A stretch of DNA of 23,290 nucleotides from NCBI GenBank assembly GCA_002423285.1, contig DIVF01000019.1:1-23290 (forward strand), written 5' to 3'. Shown here piece by piece: positions 14,587 to 23,218 of the stretch (its first letter is position 1; every line of letters begins with the position of its first letter). Below the pieces are notes generated by a model. The model saw only the letters and a program-made list of their open reading frames with translations, was not told the DNA's origin and ran no database searches. Origin of the DNA: Micavibrio sp. UBA6139 (GTDB lineage Bacteria; Pseudomonadota; Alphaproteobacteria; Micavibrionales; Micavibrionaceae). The position numbers and the translations under genes were made by a program.

Positions 14587-17382
14587 TTAAGCATACAAAT
14601 CAACGGTTCCGAATATCGGCGGAGCTGGTATGATGGCGAATGTCGGCTTAAATGATATTATACGTTGCCACGTCCCCTCTACGTCACTGGGGGTTAATAT
14701 AACCAGATCACCGGGCGCGGCCATGCTCAGACAAACATCGGCGGCTTCTTCTTCGGTATCGATGCAAGTAATATTTATCTCCGGAAATCCTGCCTCCACG
14801 GCACCTTCTTTTAATAGGCGCAGCACTTCGCCCTCAGCACGACCACGTCGATCCGGACTTTCACGAAAGACGATAAAATCGAGGCTACGGGCCGCGATTC
14901 GGCCCATCTCACGAATATCTTTCTCTTGCCTGTCGCCGGGGATGCTGAAACAACCAATAAGATTGTTATAATGCGGTCGCATTTTTTCTATCATGTCCAG
15001 AAAAGCAGATAACGCCGCCGGGTTATGCGCATAATCCATGATGACGCGGAATCCATGCTCATCATAAATATTGAGGCGACCGGGGTTTTTCTCAAAAGAA
15101 GATGCGAAGGTGGAAAGAGCCCCCCGGATGTTGCCTGTCTCAATATTCATACCCACAGCGATAGCGACAGCAGCAAGAGAATTTTCAATATTAAAGTCTA
15201 CAATACCGCCCAGCGTTGCCGGGATTTTGTCCGCATCCATCAAAGGAATGCGCTGCCCGTCTTTATGGATTACAATTTTCCCCTGTTCTGGCCAAGATTC
15301 TTTAACCACGGCCATACCAGCTTCGTTTATGTGTTTCCGCAGAGCTTCATCCATTTTAAAGCCACCCTGCATAGAAAAGTAACAAACACGTCCACCTGCA
15401 TTACGGGCCATATCGCGTGTGAGCGGATCATCAAAATTAAGAACGCTTACCCCATCCCCATGCACAGATTCTGTAATGACGGATTTTACCTCCGCCATAT
15501 CCTCCACCGTTTCGATTCCGGCTATACCAAGGTGATCGGCTGTTACGTTCAAAACGGCACCGACATCGCAATAATCCACACCCAGACCTTCCCTTATAAG
15601 TCCGCCACGCGCTGTTTCTAAAACTGCGACATCAATCGTTTTATCACACAGCAAGGTGCGTGCGCTTTGTGGACCGCTTGCATCCCCTCTCCACAATAAA
15701 TGATCATTAATGTAGATTCCGGAAGTGGAGGTGAAACCGACACGTTTACCCGTGTGTCTCAAAATATGCGCAATCATCCGCGTCGTGGTGGATTTACCAT
15801 TCGTGCCCGTCACGGCAATCACAGGAATCCGTGCGGGTGCATTCTTTGGGAAAAGCAGAGAAATAGCCGCTTCCCCAACAGGGCGCGCACGCCCCTCCGC
15901 CGGATGCAGATGCATGCGAAAGCCCGGAGAGGCATTCACCTCCAAGACACCGCCGCCATATTCCGCAATCGGCTTTGATATATCTTCGGTGACGACATCG
16001 ATACCGGCAATATCCAGGCCAATGGCCTGCGCAGCCCGTTCCATCAAAACAATATTGGCCGGATGAATTTCATCCGTCCGGTCAATGGCCGTCCCACCCG
16101 TAGAAATATTGGCAGCCCCACACAATGGGACATTTAGCCCAGCAAGCGGAATACCTTTAAGCGTAAAGCCAGAACGCTCAAGAAATTTTAAGGTCGCAGG
16201 ACCAATGATAATTTTTGATAGAATATTTTCATGTCCATCACCACGGCGGGGATCTGCATTTAAAAGCTCAACCAATGCCTCGATGCTATGCCGACCATCG
16301 CCGATAATATGAGCAGGCACCCGTTCGGAAACAGCAACAACGCGTTCATTGACCATCAAAATGCGGTAATCACGGCCCGCATAATGCTGTTCCACCAAAA
16401 CATCAGGGCCATATTCTTGAGCCAAGGAAAAGGCGTCCTGAACTGCCCTATCACTGGTAATATTGGTGGTAACCCCGCGCCCATGATTGCCGTTCAGGGG
16501 CTTAACCGTCACAGGAAAGCCGATCTTGATGGCCGCCTTTATAGCCTGCTCGACGCTGCTTACGCAATCACCCGCCGGAACAGGGACGCCAGCCGCATGC
16601 AGCAATTTTTTTGTTAATTGTTTATCGCTGGCGTTATCAACCGCAATATTGGATGTAGCGTCCGTAATGCTGCCCCTGATACGCCTTTGGTTTTTACCCC
16701 AACCCAGCTGGACAAAGCTTTGATCATCTAGACGCATAAAAGGAATAGCGCGTTTTTTGGCGGCCTCCACGATAGCACCCGTTGTTGGTCCCAAACCATT
16801 AAGGGCGGCAACGAGAGCTATATGTTTGATGGCAAGATCAACGCTCGAAAATTTCTCTGCATCTAACCCGAGGCTATCTAGACCCTCAAAGCCCGCAATC
16901 TCCGGCGGCAGCAGCGTGTTTATGAGCTCAAGAGCATAATGGCCAGCATACAAACCCGCCTTTTCACATTTATATTCGTACATAATATTATAAGTGCCCG
17001 GACGTCCTTTTACGGACCGGGTCTTACCACGCGAAACTGGCATATCGGCTTGTATTTGAAGTTCGATGGCCACATGTTCGATCACATGGCCGAGCCATGT
17101 TCCTTCGTCCATACGCTTACAAAATCCGCCTGACTCACCATAAGAGCAACCATGCTCATGCAAGCCCGGCAATAAATGAAGCAATCGTTCGGCAAAGTCT
17201 GGAATCTTATCGGTCGGCCAGCTTTCAAGAACCCCCAGATCGACCTTTAAGCAAATCATGGGCGTCTGACTGTAAAGATGAGGACCGCGATAAATGGATT
17301 TCCCCAGAACCCTTAAACGTGGAAAGGTTTCTGCGGACACAAAATCATTAACTTTTTCAGATTTAAAGATGCTGTTGTACAT
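14587..17382 (-). CDS. cphA: Cyanophycin synthetase
   Basis: A 931-residue enzyme that polymerises Asp and Arg into cyanophycin granules using ATP. The N-terminal domain (about 1-165) includes YRGPHLYSQTPMICLKVDLG and EGTWLGHVIEHVAIELQ. An ATP-grasp domain spans about 220-510, with VKPLNGNHGRGV (294-304) and EVNASPGFRMHLHPAEG (481-497). A Mur-ligase-like domain follows, with P-loop GTNGKSTTTR (526-535), ETARGGLIREGLG, a NVTADHLG loop and DYAHNP near 785. All three domains look complete and the length is near or slightly above the usual 870-900. GAGGT lies just before the ATG at 17382. The pair with cphB shows that the host can store and reuse nitrogen this way. Confidence 0.95.
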   Translation of the reverse strand: MYNSIFKSEKVNDFVSAETFPRLRVLGKSIYRGPHLYSQTPMICLKVDLGVLESWPTDKIPDFAERLLHLLPGLHEHGCSYGESGGFCKRMDEGTWLGHVIEHVAIELQIQADMPVSRGKTRSVKGRPGTYNIMYEYKCEKAGLYAGHYALELINTLLPPEIAGFEGLDSLGLDAEKFSSVDLAIKHIALVAALNGLGPTTGAIVEAAKKRAIPFMRLDDQSFVQLGWGKNQRRIRGSITDATSNIAVDNASDKQLTKKLLHAAGVPVPAGDCVSSVEQAIKAAIKIGFPVTVKPLNGNHGRGVTTNITSDRAVQDAFSLAQEYGPDVLVEQHYAGRDYRILMVNERVVAVSERVPAHIIGDGRHSIEALVELLNADPRRGDGHENILSKIIIGPATLKFLERSGFTLKGIPLAGLNVPLCGAANISTGGTAIDRTDEIHPANIVLMERAAQAIGLDIAGIDVVTEDISKPIAEYGGGVLEVNASPGFRMHLHPAEGRARPVGEAAISLLFPKNAPARIPVIAVTGTNGKSTTTRMIAHILRHTGKRVGFTSTSGIYINDHLLWRGDASGPQSARTLLCDKTIDVAVLETARGGLIREGLGVDYCDVGAVLNVTADHLGIAGIETVEDMAEVKSVITESVHGDGVSVLNFDDPLTRDMARNAGGRVCYFSMQGGFKMDEALRKHINEAGMAVVKESWPEQGKIVIHKDGQRIPLMDADKIPATLGGIVDFNIENSLAAVAIAVGMNIETGNIRGALSTFASSFEKNPGRLNIYDEHGFRVIMDYAHNPAALSAFLDMIEKMRPHYNNLIGCFSIPGDRQEKDIREMGRIAARSLDFIVFRESPDRRGRAEGEVLRLLKEGAVEAGFPEINITCIDTEEEAADVCLSMAAPGDLVILTPSDVEGTWQRIISFKPTFAIIPAPPIFGTVDLYA

Positions 17383-17848
17383 GAGACCTCGATTTTGAAA
17401 GTTGAATCATCAACGTCAGCGAAGGCAAAAAGTTCCAGAACATTAAAACAACCGCATCAACAGTCCCGATGTCGCTCATGATTCACACTTGATGGCGAAA
17501 TTACGATACACGCCCTTTACCATCTGGCACGGAAAGGAAAACATGAATCTGCTCTAATGGATCCCATGGCCATCTATCAAACGGCCCATTTCCTGAATCA
17601 TGACCTGTTCATGCCATTAGAGTTCAGGACACTCACCTCATAACCCAACACGTCGATATGTAAAACAAAGACCCTTAACGCTGAGCATCGTTATCGGGTG
17701 ACGGCGCAGGCAACCATCTCGCCTGTCCTTTTGCACATGACAGAGAAAATGTCGCGAATGATGGACATCTTTGCCTTTTCGTTATAAAAATTCCTCCTCA
17801 TCCGCCGCAACCATGCGCGTCACGGGTCATGCTGAAAAGGATAGGGTA
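17383..17848. other. Divergent intergenic region between cphA and the antiporter
   Basis: About 465 bases that should hold the promoters for cphA (minus) and the antiporter (plus). I see no convincing -35/-10 pair. On plus, GGAAAGGAAAAC precedes a 4-codon ATG frame (17543-17557) whose TAA overlaps the ATG of a 28-codon frame (17557-17643); a leader peptide is conceivable, but nothing recognisable is encoded. CCTGAA (17592-17597) and TTCAGG (17623-17628) form a distant inverted pair. No RNA gene is recognised. Confidence 0.4.
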
Positions 17849-18790
17849 ATGATAGATATTTTGATGATTGTCGCTGGCCTTGTTCTGCTCTTTTTTGGGG
17901 GTGAAGGCCTCATTAAGGGCGCCGTTTCTCTCGCACGCACCTTTGGTATGTCCAGACTTCTCGTAAGTGCCCTGATCGTCGGATTCGGCACATCTATGCC
18001 TGAGATGACCGTTTCCGTCGGCGCCGCCTTGAAGGGGTCCTCAGAAATCGCTGTTGGAAACGTGGTGGGCAGCAATATTGCGAACATCCTTTTGATTGTC
18101 GGGATTGCCGCCATAATTTTCCCAATCCTGCTTAAAGGGCAGGCGGTCAGACGCGACGCAGGCGTGATGGTCGCCGCCAGTATCGTGCTTTGTGCACTGG
18201 CCTTGTATGGCACGCTCGGTTTTGCGGCAGGATTGCTGATGTTCGTCGGCCTTGTGGCTTATCTCATATGGTCTTATAGGCATGACCAAAAAAATGTGAG
18301 AAATACGACTGATCTGACCATTGATGATATCGATGGCGAAAAGCATCTTCCGGCAACAATAGCATCTCTCTACACTGTGGCAGGCCTTGGACTACTGGTT
18401 GGTGGTGCATATTTGCTGGTGGAGGGGGCCATCGCTTTGGCACGCGATTTTGGCCTATCCGAAGCCGTCATCGGTCTGACGATTGTTGCCATCGGAACCT
18501 CCTTACCAGAACTTGCCACGTCTGTTGTCGCGGCCATCCGCAAACAAGGCGATATGATTATTGGCAATATTATCGGCAGCTGCATATTTAACATTCTGGC
18601 CATATTGAGCATCACCGGCATGATCAAGGCTATCCCGATCACAGGCCATATTGCTGCGTACGACGTGTGGATTATGCTGGCGATAACGATAATCTTTGCC
18701 GCGTTCTTATGGTTTGGCATCCGTATCGGCCGCAGGGCAGGCTTAGCAATGCTGCTGCTGTATAGCGGCTATATGGTGTGGCTCTATTAA
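17849..18790 (+). CDS. Calcium/sodium antiporter, CaCA family (YrbG-like)
   Basis: A 313-residue inner-membrane cation exchanger with about ten hydrophobic helices. It shows the two inverted alpha repeats that define the family: ALIVGFGTSMPEM...GNVVGSNIANILLIVG in the first half and LTIVAIGTSLPEL...GNIIGSCIFNILAILS in the second; the acidic residue of each GTS(M/L)PE motif coordinates the ion. A short hydrophilic loop (SYRHDQKNVRN...DDIDGEKH) separates the halves. The ATG at 17849 is preferred: it starts at the first membrane helix and has AAAGG eight bases upstream. The frame is open 26 codons further, to 17771, but that part is not family-like. The gene stands alone on the plus strand, convergent with the ATPase gene. 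Likely exports Ca2+ against Na+ or H+. Confidence 0.92.
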   Translation: MIDILMIVAGLVLLFFGGEGLIKGAVSLARTFGMSRLLVSALIVGFGTSMPEMTVSVGAALKGSSEIAVGNVVGSNIANILLIVGIAAIIFPILLKGQAVRRDAGVMVAASIVLCALALYGTLGFAAGLLMFVGLVAYLIWSYRHDQKNVRNTTDLTIDDIDGEKHLPATIASLYTVAGLGLLVGGAYLLVEGAIALARDFGLSEAVIGLTIVAIGTSLPELATSVVAAIRKQGDMIIGNIIGSCIFNILAILSITGMIKAIPITGHIAAYDVWIMLAITIIFAAFLWFGIRIGRRAGLAMLLLYSGYMVWLY

Positions 18791-18817
18791 GAGTTTTGTA
18801 GATCGGTAGCCACCACC

Positions 18818-18838
18818 ACAGTTTTTATACTGTTTTTT
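18818..18838 (+). terminator. Terminator candidate after the antiporter
   Basis: ACAGT (18818-18822) and ACTGT (18829-18833) form a short stem with loop TTTTAT, followed by six T. The 5-bp stem is weak but the T-run is good, and it lies 28 bases after the antiporter stop. Confidence 0.45.
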
Positions 18839-18889
18839 ACAGCAAGCTGCATCATGTGGCTCGCGAACAGCTTTCGGCCTGACGAATCT

Positions 18890-19561
18890 TTATTGATGTT
18901 CAGGGAAAATACGCAATGATCTCACGCAACATTCCGGCATGTCTTCAACAATATAGCGCAGGGCCTTTTCTGCCTTGATCAAAAAATCAGGCGTGCTTTC
19001 AATCATGCGGTAGCGCGGATGTTTTGACCAGATATCATAAATGCGATTATCAATCTCGGCGGCCTGTTCAGCGGATTCGATCCTTAAAGGATTTTGATGA
19101 TTATACCCGAATTCTTCCGTTGGGGTCCGCAAATGAATGACAGAGTGATATCGCGCATATTCAGCCTCCAAACTTGTTCCTGCGGCCTGCCAGAAATCGT
19201 GTTCATCGCCGGGCCAATAGGCTAAACCATCCAGAATTCCTCTGTCGCACAACGCCAGTGACCATTTTTCTTCGCTAAGAACCAATTTTTCCATTTCCTG
19301 CTGGATATGCAGGATCGCTCTTTGCGATGCCTGCCGTCCAGATACGGATCCCAGCCGCCAAAACCCACCGCCAAAGACAATTGAGGCCGCTTCCGGAAGA
19401 ATAACGACATGTTCGCACAAATCCTTGCGGACAATCTCCATAACGGCGGTCTTTCCGGCCCCCGGTCCGCCCGTCAGGACGACCAGCTTGGTTTTTTGAT
19501 GTACGTCCTGCTGGCAGTCACATTGTTTTTGACAAACCATGGGCTCGTTATTAGGCACCAT
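18890..19561 (-). CDS. P-loop ATPase/kinase-like protein (AAA_28 type)
   Basis: A 223-residue soluble nucleotide-binding protein. The Walker A is TGGPGAGKT (30-38) and the Walker B/lid region contains SLALCDRGILDGLAYWPGD. Strand HVVILPEAASIVFGGGFWR and the segment VIHLRTPTEEFGYNHQNPLRIESAEQA are typical of AAA_28/NadR-kinase-like ATPases whose substrate is unknown. The N-terminal 22 residues are unusual: M-V-C-Q-K-Q-C-D-C gives three closely spaced Cys that might bind a metal. An alternative start at the second Met (residue 8) keeps these. The gene follows the beta-CASP RNase gene by two bases, with AGAGGAG nine bases before its ATG inside the end of that gene. Such proteins are found near stress and low-oxygen genes, but no function can be assigned. 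Confidence 0.8.
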   Translation of the reverse strand: MVPNNEPMVCQKQCDCQQDVHQKTKLVVLTGGPGAGKTAVMEIVRKDLCEHVVILPEAASIVFGGGFWRLGSVSGRQASQRAILHIQQEMEKLVLSEEKWSLALCDRGILDGLAYWPGDEHDFWQAAGTSLEAEYARYHSVIHLRTPTEEFGYNHQNPLRIESAEQAAEIDNRIYDIWSKHPRYRMIESTPDFLIKAEKALRYIVEDMPECCVRSLRIFPEHQ

Positions 19562-19563
19562 GA

Positions 19564-20925
19564 TTACAGCTCCTCTCTATGCAGATAGGATGGCACAACC
19601 GTATTCCATCCAAATTTTTCTTCTATTTTTTCTTTCATAGATTCTGCCGCTTCAATTTCGCCATGGGTGACAAATACGCGGCGCGGTGGAGAATTGAAAT
19701 TTTCAAGCCAAGTCAGGATCTCGCTATAATCCGCATGGGCCGACATATTATCAAGCTTTACGATCTCTGCGCGCACCGGCCAAAACTGGCCGTGAATCTT
19801 GATTTCTTTTTCACCTCTCGCCAATCGATCCCCGCGCGTGCCCGCAGCCTGAAACCCGGCAAGAAGGATCGTGCTACGAGGATCACCGACATAATGTTTA
19901 AGATGGTGCAAGATACGCCCACCCGTCGCCATGCCGCTGGCAGAAATAATGACCTTTGGCATGGCATTATTATTTTCACTAATCGCCCGCGATTCCTCAA
20001 CTGTGCGTGTATATGTTGCAACATTGCAAACCGCCGCACATTCTTCCGGTGACAGGCGATGGTCTGCCATGTGCCGATGTAAAAGTTCCGTGGCATTGAT
20101 CGCCATCGGGCTGTCTAGATAGATAGGGATATTCGGAATGCGCTTTTCGCTTTTCAGTACATAAAAATGATAAAGCATCATCTGCGCCCGCCCTACAGCA
20201 AAGGCAGGGATCACTAAAGTCCCACCCCGCGCCACAGTCCTACGAACAATTTTTTCGATGTCTTCCGTCGGATCATCCGCATTATGGAGCCGATCACCAT
20301 AAGTTGATTCGACAACCAGATAATCAGCATCCTGAATTTTTGCTGGCGGTTTCATAATGGGGTTATGAAGCCTTCCGATATCACCCGAAAATAGAATTGA
20401 TGTATAGCCATCACTGATGCGAACAAACGCAGCCCCCAGAATATGCCCAGCACGGTGGAAGGTGAAGCTCATCTCCCCACCCAAGGAATGCGGTTTCCCA
20501 AAGGGCAGCGGTTTGAAATATTTCAAACAATCACGTGCGTCTTGCTCCGTATAAAGCGGTAAAGCCGGATGGTGCCTTGACCAGCCGCCCCGGTTTGCGG
20601 CTTCGGCATCTTCTTCGTGTAAATGACCGGAATCCGGCAGCAGAATTTTACACAGGTCAAATGTGGCCTCTGTACAGTATATTGGTCCCTTAAACCCGGC
20701 CTTGACCAGTTTGGGGATATAGCCGCTGTGATCAATATGGGCGTGCGTTAACACTACGGCATCAATGGCCGCCGGATTAAAAGGCAGCCCATCCCAGTTT
20801 TGCAAGCGCAACTCCTTGAGCCCCTGAAACAACCCGCAATCAATCAGAATTTTTTTGTTTTCATGCTCCAATAAATATTTAGAACCCGTTACGGTTTTAT
20901 TGGCACCAACAAACGTTAATCTCAT
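19564..20925 (-). CDS. Metallo-beta-lactamase/beta-CASP RNA-processing nuclease
   Basis: A 453-residue zinc-dependent hydrolase of the beta-CASP group (relatives of CPSF73 and RNase J, YsxA/TTHA0252-like). The N-terminal fold shows FVGANKTVTGSKYLLEH, DCGLFQG, the metal motif THAHIDHSG (about 60-68), HRAGHILGAAF and LFSGDIGR. The beta-CASP insert includes VESTYGDR, IPAFAVGRAQMMLY, YLDSPMAI and SASGMATGGRILHHL. The C-terminal part has DNMSAHADYSEI and the VFVTHGE strand. All metal-ligand motifs are intact, so the nuclease is probably active on RNA. The ATG at 20925 has AGGA six bases upstream and is preferred over the adjacent GTG at 20928. It lies 20 bases after the D-lactate dehydrogenase-like gene and two bases before the ATPase gene, one operon. 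Confidence 0.9.
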   Translation of the reverse strand: MRLTFVGANKTVTGSKYLLEHENKKILIDCGLFQGLKELRLQNWDGLPFNPAAIDAVVLTHAHIDHSGYIPKLVKAGFKGPIYCTEATFDLCKILLPDSGHLHEEDAEAANRGGWSRHHPALPLYTEQDARDCLKYFKPLPFGKPHSLGGEMSFTFHRAGHILGAAFVRISDGYTSILFSGDIGRLHNPIMKPPAKIQDADYLVVESTYGDRLHNADDPTEDIEKIVRRTVARGGTLVIPAFAVGRAQMMLYHFYVLKSEKRIPNIPIYLDSPMAINATELLHRHMADHRLSPEECAAVCNVATYTRTVEESRAISENNNAMPKVIISASGMATGGRILHHLKHYVGDPRSTILLAGFQAAGTRGDRLARGEKEIKIHGQFWPVRAEIVKLDNMSAHADYSEILTWLENFNSPPRRVFVTHGEIEAAESMKEKIEEKFGWNTVVPSYLHREEL

Positions 20926-20945
20926 CACTCTTCCTCATTCAACGA

Positions 20946-21941
20946 CTAAAAAGAACCGACAATATTTTTAGGGTTTCCTGCGATAAACGACAGGATACTG
21001 TCACCTGTCGTCTCAATAATTTTCTTCACCGCTTCATTGGTGTAAAATGCGCTATGCGGGGTAACAATTACATTTTTATGATGCAGTAACACATGGTTAG
21101 CCAGTAAAGCCTCAAGATCATGCTGTTGGGAAAAGGACTCACGAAGCAATTCAGCCTCTTCACGAATCGCCGGTTCTTCAGGCAGGACATCCAGGCCAGC
21201 CGCGCCGACCTTGCCGCTTTGCAATGCCCGCAGCAATGCCTTGACATCAATCACTTGCCCACGCGCCGTATTGATAATAACGACCCCGTCCCGCATCATG
21301 GAAAATTCTTTTTCAGATAGCATATGGCGCGTTTGTGGCGTACCCGGCACATGTAAGGAGATAACATCAGAGTCAGACAGTAATTGATCAAGGGTGACTG
21401 GCGTAAAAACTGAGCTGGCAGATGGATGGATATCATAGCCCAGAACTTTCATCCCAAACCCTGTGGCAATCTGCGCCACGTGCAACCCGATCGCTCCGGT
21501 GCCGACAAGACCCAGCGTCTTGCCATACAAATCAAATCCGCAAAGACCCGAAAAAGAAAAATAACCATCCCGCGTCCGCCGCACCGCCTGTGGGATATGG
21601 CGGCTCAAGGCCAGCAGCAACGCAAAGACATGCTCGGCAACCGTATGCTCCCCATAGGCCGGAACATTTGCCACTGTGATCCCGTGGTTGCGGCAATAAT
21701 CCAGATCAATGTGGTCGGTGCCTGTTGAGCGTGTGGCAATAAGCTTCAAATTTTTTAGCTTTTCCAGCACAGGGCGGCGCAAATCTGAATAAATGAAACA
21801 CGATATAATTTCTGCTGATTCATATTCATTCGCATTATGAACATCAATCTTATTTTTCACCATGACCGCATCATGACCATGACACAGATCACGGAGCGTT
21901 TCAGATTCCCAGTCTTCAATTTCAAAACATACAATACTCAT
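20946..21941 (-). CDS. D-2-hydroxyacid dehydrogenase, D-lactate dehydrogenase-like
   Basis: A 331-residue NAD-dependent enzyme that interconverts a 2-keto acid and a D-2-hydroxy acid, most likely pyruvate and D-lactate. The length fits LdhA. Visible are the ATRSTGTDHIDL segment, the NAD loop GTGAIG (147-152) with Asp170 at the end of the second strand, the catalytic Arg227 (NTARGQVID), Glu256 (LDVLPEEP) and His296 (VTPHSAFYTNEA). It is the first gene of a three-gene operon with a beta-CASP RNase and an ATPase; the ribosome site AAAGGGGCCGGGG is strong. The combination suggests a fermentation or low-oxygen survival unit (inference). The promoter region is between 21942 and about 22030, with an 8-bp palindrome TTGATCAA at 21954-21961. 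The substrate is not proven by sequence. Confidence 0.92.
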   Translation of the reverse strand: MSIVCFEIEDWESETLRDLCHGHDAVMVKNKIDVHNANEYESAEIISCFIYSDLRRPVLEKLKNLKLIATRSTGTDHIDLDYCRNHGITVANVPAYGEHTVAEHVFALLLALSRHIPQAVRRTRDGYFSFSGLCGFDLYGKTLGLVGTGAIGLHVAQIATGFGMKVLGYDIHPSASSVFTPVTLDQLLSDSDVISLHVPGTPQTRHMLSEKEFSMMRDGVVIINTARGQVIDVKALLRALQSGKVGAAGLDVLPEEPAIREEAELLRESFSQQHDLEALLANHVLLHHKNVIVTPHSAFYTNEAVKKIIETTGDSILSFIAGNPKNIVGSF

Positions 21942-22033
21942 ACCCCGGCCCCTTTGATCAATTTATATATTTCCGGCCTGACAACGGTACCGCGTGAAGA
22001 ATATTCTGCAAGACTGGCATAAATCCCAATAGC

Positions 22034-22078
22034 GCAGGGGGAACAATGGCAATCAAAATTGCCGCCCCCTGCATTTTT
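22034..22078. terminator. Strong hairpin between DUF350 gene and ldh-like operon
   Basis: GCAGGGGG (22034-22041) pairs with CCCCCTGC (22065-22072), and inside it GGCAAT (22048-22053) pairs with ATTGCC (22058-22063) around a CAAA loop. It sits 40 bases past the DUF350 stop on the minus strand and before the ldh-like promoter region. The T-run (ATTTTT) is on the plus side, so on the minus strand it is a strong hairpin without a good T-run. Confidence 0.55.
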
Positions 22079-22111
22079 CAGTTTCTTCAAAGCTGAGCGT
22101 ACGCCAAGGCT

Positions 22112-22996
22112 TCAGAGCGCAGAAAGCAGCATGCCCATCGAGATATAAATAACAGCCTGCAATGCGCCGACGGCAATATTTCTCTGTTCGATGACTTCCT
22201 GATTAATATCAACTCTGAACAAAATGATGCGCTCGGCAACAAGGCACAGAATTTTCCAGACCAGAATAATAACAATTGAGGCAACAACCCATGCCGCCAA
22301 AATGGGCGCAATGTCATATTCCTCATAAACAACGGTATGGGCTGCCGTTGTAATGGCAAAAGCCGCGCCAATTTTCTGGCCGGAAAATCTCAAGGCAAGC
22401 GCGACATTGCCCCGTTTTAACTGCTCAGAGAAACGGTTTCCTTTATAGACGAAGCTATAATATTTTATTCTGAGAAGGGTCATGGAAGTTAAGATGACCT
22501 GTGAAATGGTATAACCACCCAGCAGCGCCATGACACCCGCCACAGAATTAACATCCACCCATATCATGACCGTGCGGATGATGATGGCCGCCGCAAGAAC
22601 ATTGCCCGCGTCAGCAATCGCAGCAGCCTTGTTGCCACTGACAATTTCATCGCGCAGGGAAATGTCGGACAATGTCACTTTGGCAAAAATCAAGCGCGTT
22701 AGCGCCATCAACCCAATCCCCAGAACACCCAAAAACCCCACGGCCAGCACAGCATGGTGAATGCCGTTTTCAGGGCTTCCATAAATGGTGCCGCTTAGCA
22801 TAATTGTAATCGCAAAGGTGGCCCCCGCCAGTGATATACCAAAGGCCGGGTTATCTTTTCTTAGCAACTCATCCGATGCATCAATATGCGCAATCATGCC
22901 TGAAAAAAGCCGCAAGGACGTAAACAATGCGATTACGATCAGCAGGTTCAGCAACAGCATAACGTTGTAATAATGGTCCCAGTAAATCATATCCAT
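22112..22996 (-). CDS. Membrane protein with two DUF350 domains
   Basis: A 294-residue inner-membrane protein with about eight hydrophobic helices. The DUF350 signature (N-x-A-x-[GA] then a helix) occurs four times: DNPAFGISLAG (about residue 48), GNKAAAIADAG (121), GNVALALRFSG (196) and RNIAVGALQAV (272), so two complete DUF350 domains in one chain; E. coli YjfL has a single domain of about 130 residues. Function is unknown. The ATG at 22996 is preferred because CAGGAG lies upstream and it begins just before the first helix; the frame is open to 23065, but the extra 23 residues are hydrophilic and Cys-rich. It is a single-gene unit: a strong hairpin follows it, and an FNR/FixK-like box lies about 190 bases upstream. 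Confidence 0.85.
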   Translation of the reverse strand: MDMIYWDHYYNVMLLLNLLIVIALFTSLRLFSGMIAHIDASDELLRKDNPAFGISLAGATFAITIMLSGTIYGSPENGIHHAVLAVGFLGVLGIGLMALTRLIFAKVTLSDISLRDEIVSGNKAAAIADAGNVLAAAIIIRTVMIWVDVNSVAGVMALLGGYTISQVILTSMTLLRIKYYSFVYKGNRFSEQLKRGNVALALRFSGQKIGAAFAITTAAHTVVYEEYDIAPILAAWVVASIVIILVWKILCLVAERIILFRVDINQEVIEQRNIAVGALQAVIYISMGMLLSAL

Positions 22997-23150
22997 GGCG
23001 CGGTTTACTCCTGATTTTTCAGCGCAAGCATAACACAGTCTTTTGCCGCATTCAGTGCGATCCATGCAGATCGCTCAATTCGGCGATTATAGAGCATCAA
23101 GCTTTTGATAATAAAGACTTTATCGGCATTCCATCCCAACCATTTAAAAA

Positions 23151-23156
23151 ATTATG
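23151..23156 (-). promoter_or_regulatory. Candidate -10 element upstream of the DUF350 gene
   Basis: CATAAT on the minus strand (5 of 6 to TATAAT), about 39 bases downstream of the centre of the FNR/FixK-like box. This puts the box slightly further upstream than the usual -41.5. It would give a leader of about 145 bases. Confidence 0.25.
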
Positions 23157-23185
23157 TAATTAGAGCATGCGGCAAGCTACACCCT

Positions 23186-23199
23186 TTGATTTTAATCAA
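23186..23199. promoter_or_regulatory. FNR/FixK/Anr-type box
   Basis: TTGAT-TTTA-ATCAA matches the FNR/FixK/Anr consensus TTGAT-N4-ATCAA at all ten defined positions and is itself a perfect palindrome (TTGATT-TT-AATCAA). The nearest gene is the DUF350 protein on the minus strand, whose start is about 190 bases away. It sits about 20 bases from the putative insertion sequence end. Confidence 0.55.
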
Positions 23200-23218
23200 G
23201 CAAAACGAAGAATAGTAG

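Noticed and set aside
17771..17848. Longer N-terminus for the antiporter
   Set aside because: It is hydrophilic and Ser-rich and precedes the natural first membrane helix; AAAGG favours the ATG at 17849.
18972..18994. FNR-like TTGAT...ATCAG inside the ATPase gene
   Set aside because: Wrong spacing and inside a coding region.
21068..21081. Third TTACA-N4-TGTAA copy (TTACATTTTTATGA)
   Set aside because: The right arm does not match and it lies inside the ldh-like coding sequence.
21954..21961. FNR-type box before the ldh-like gene (TTGATCAA)
   Set aside because: The 4-bp spacer between arms is missing and it lies only 13 bases before the ATG.
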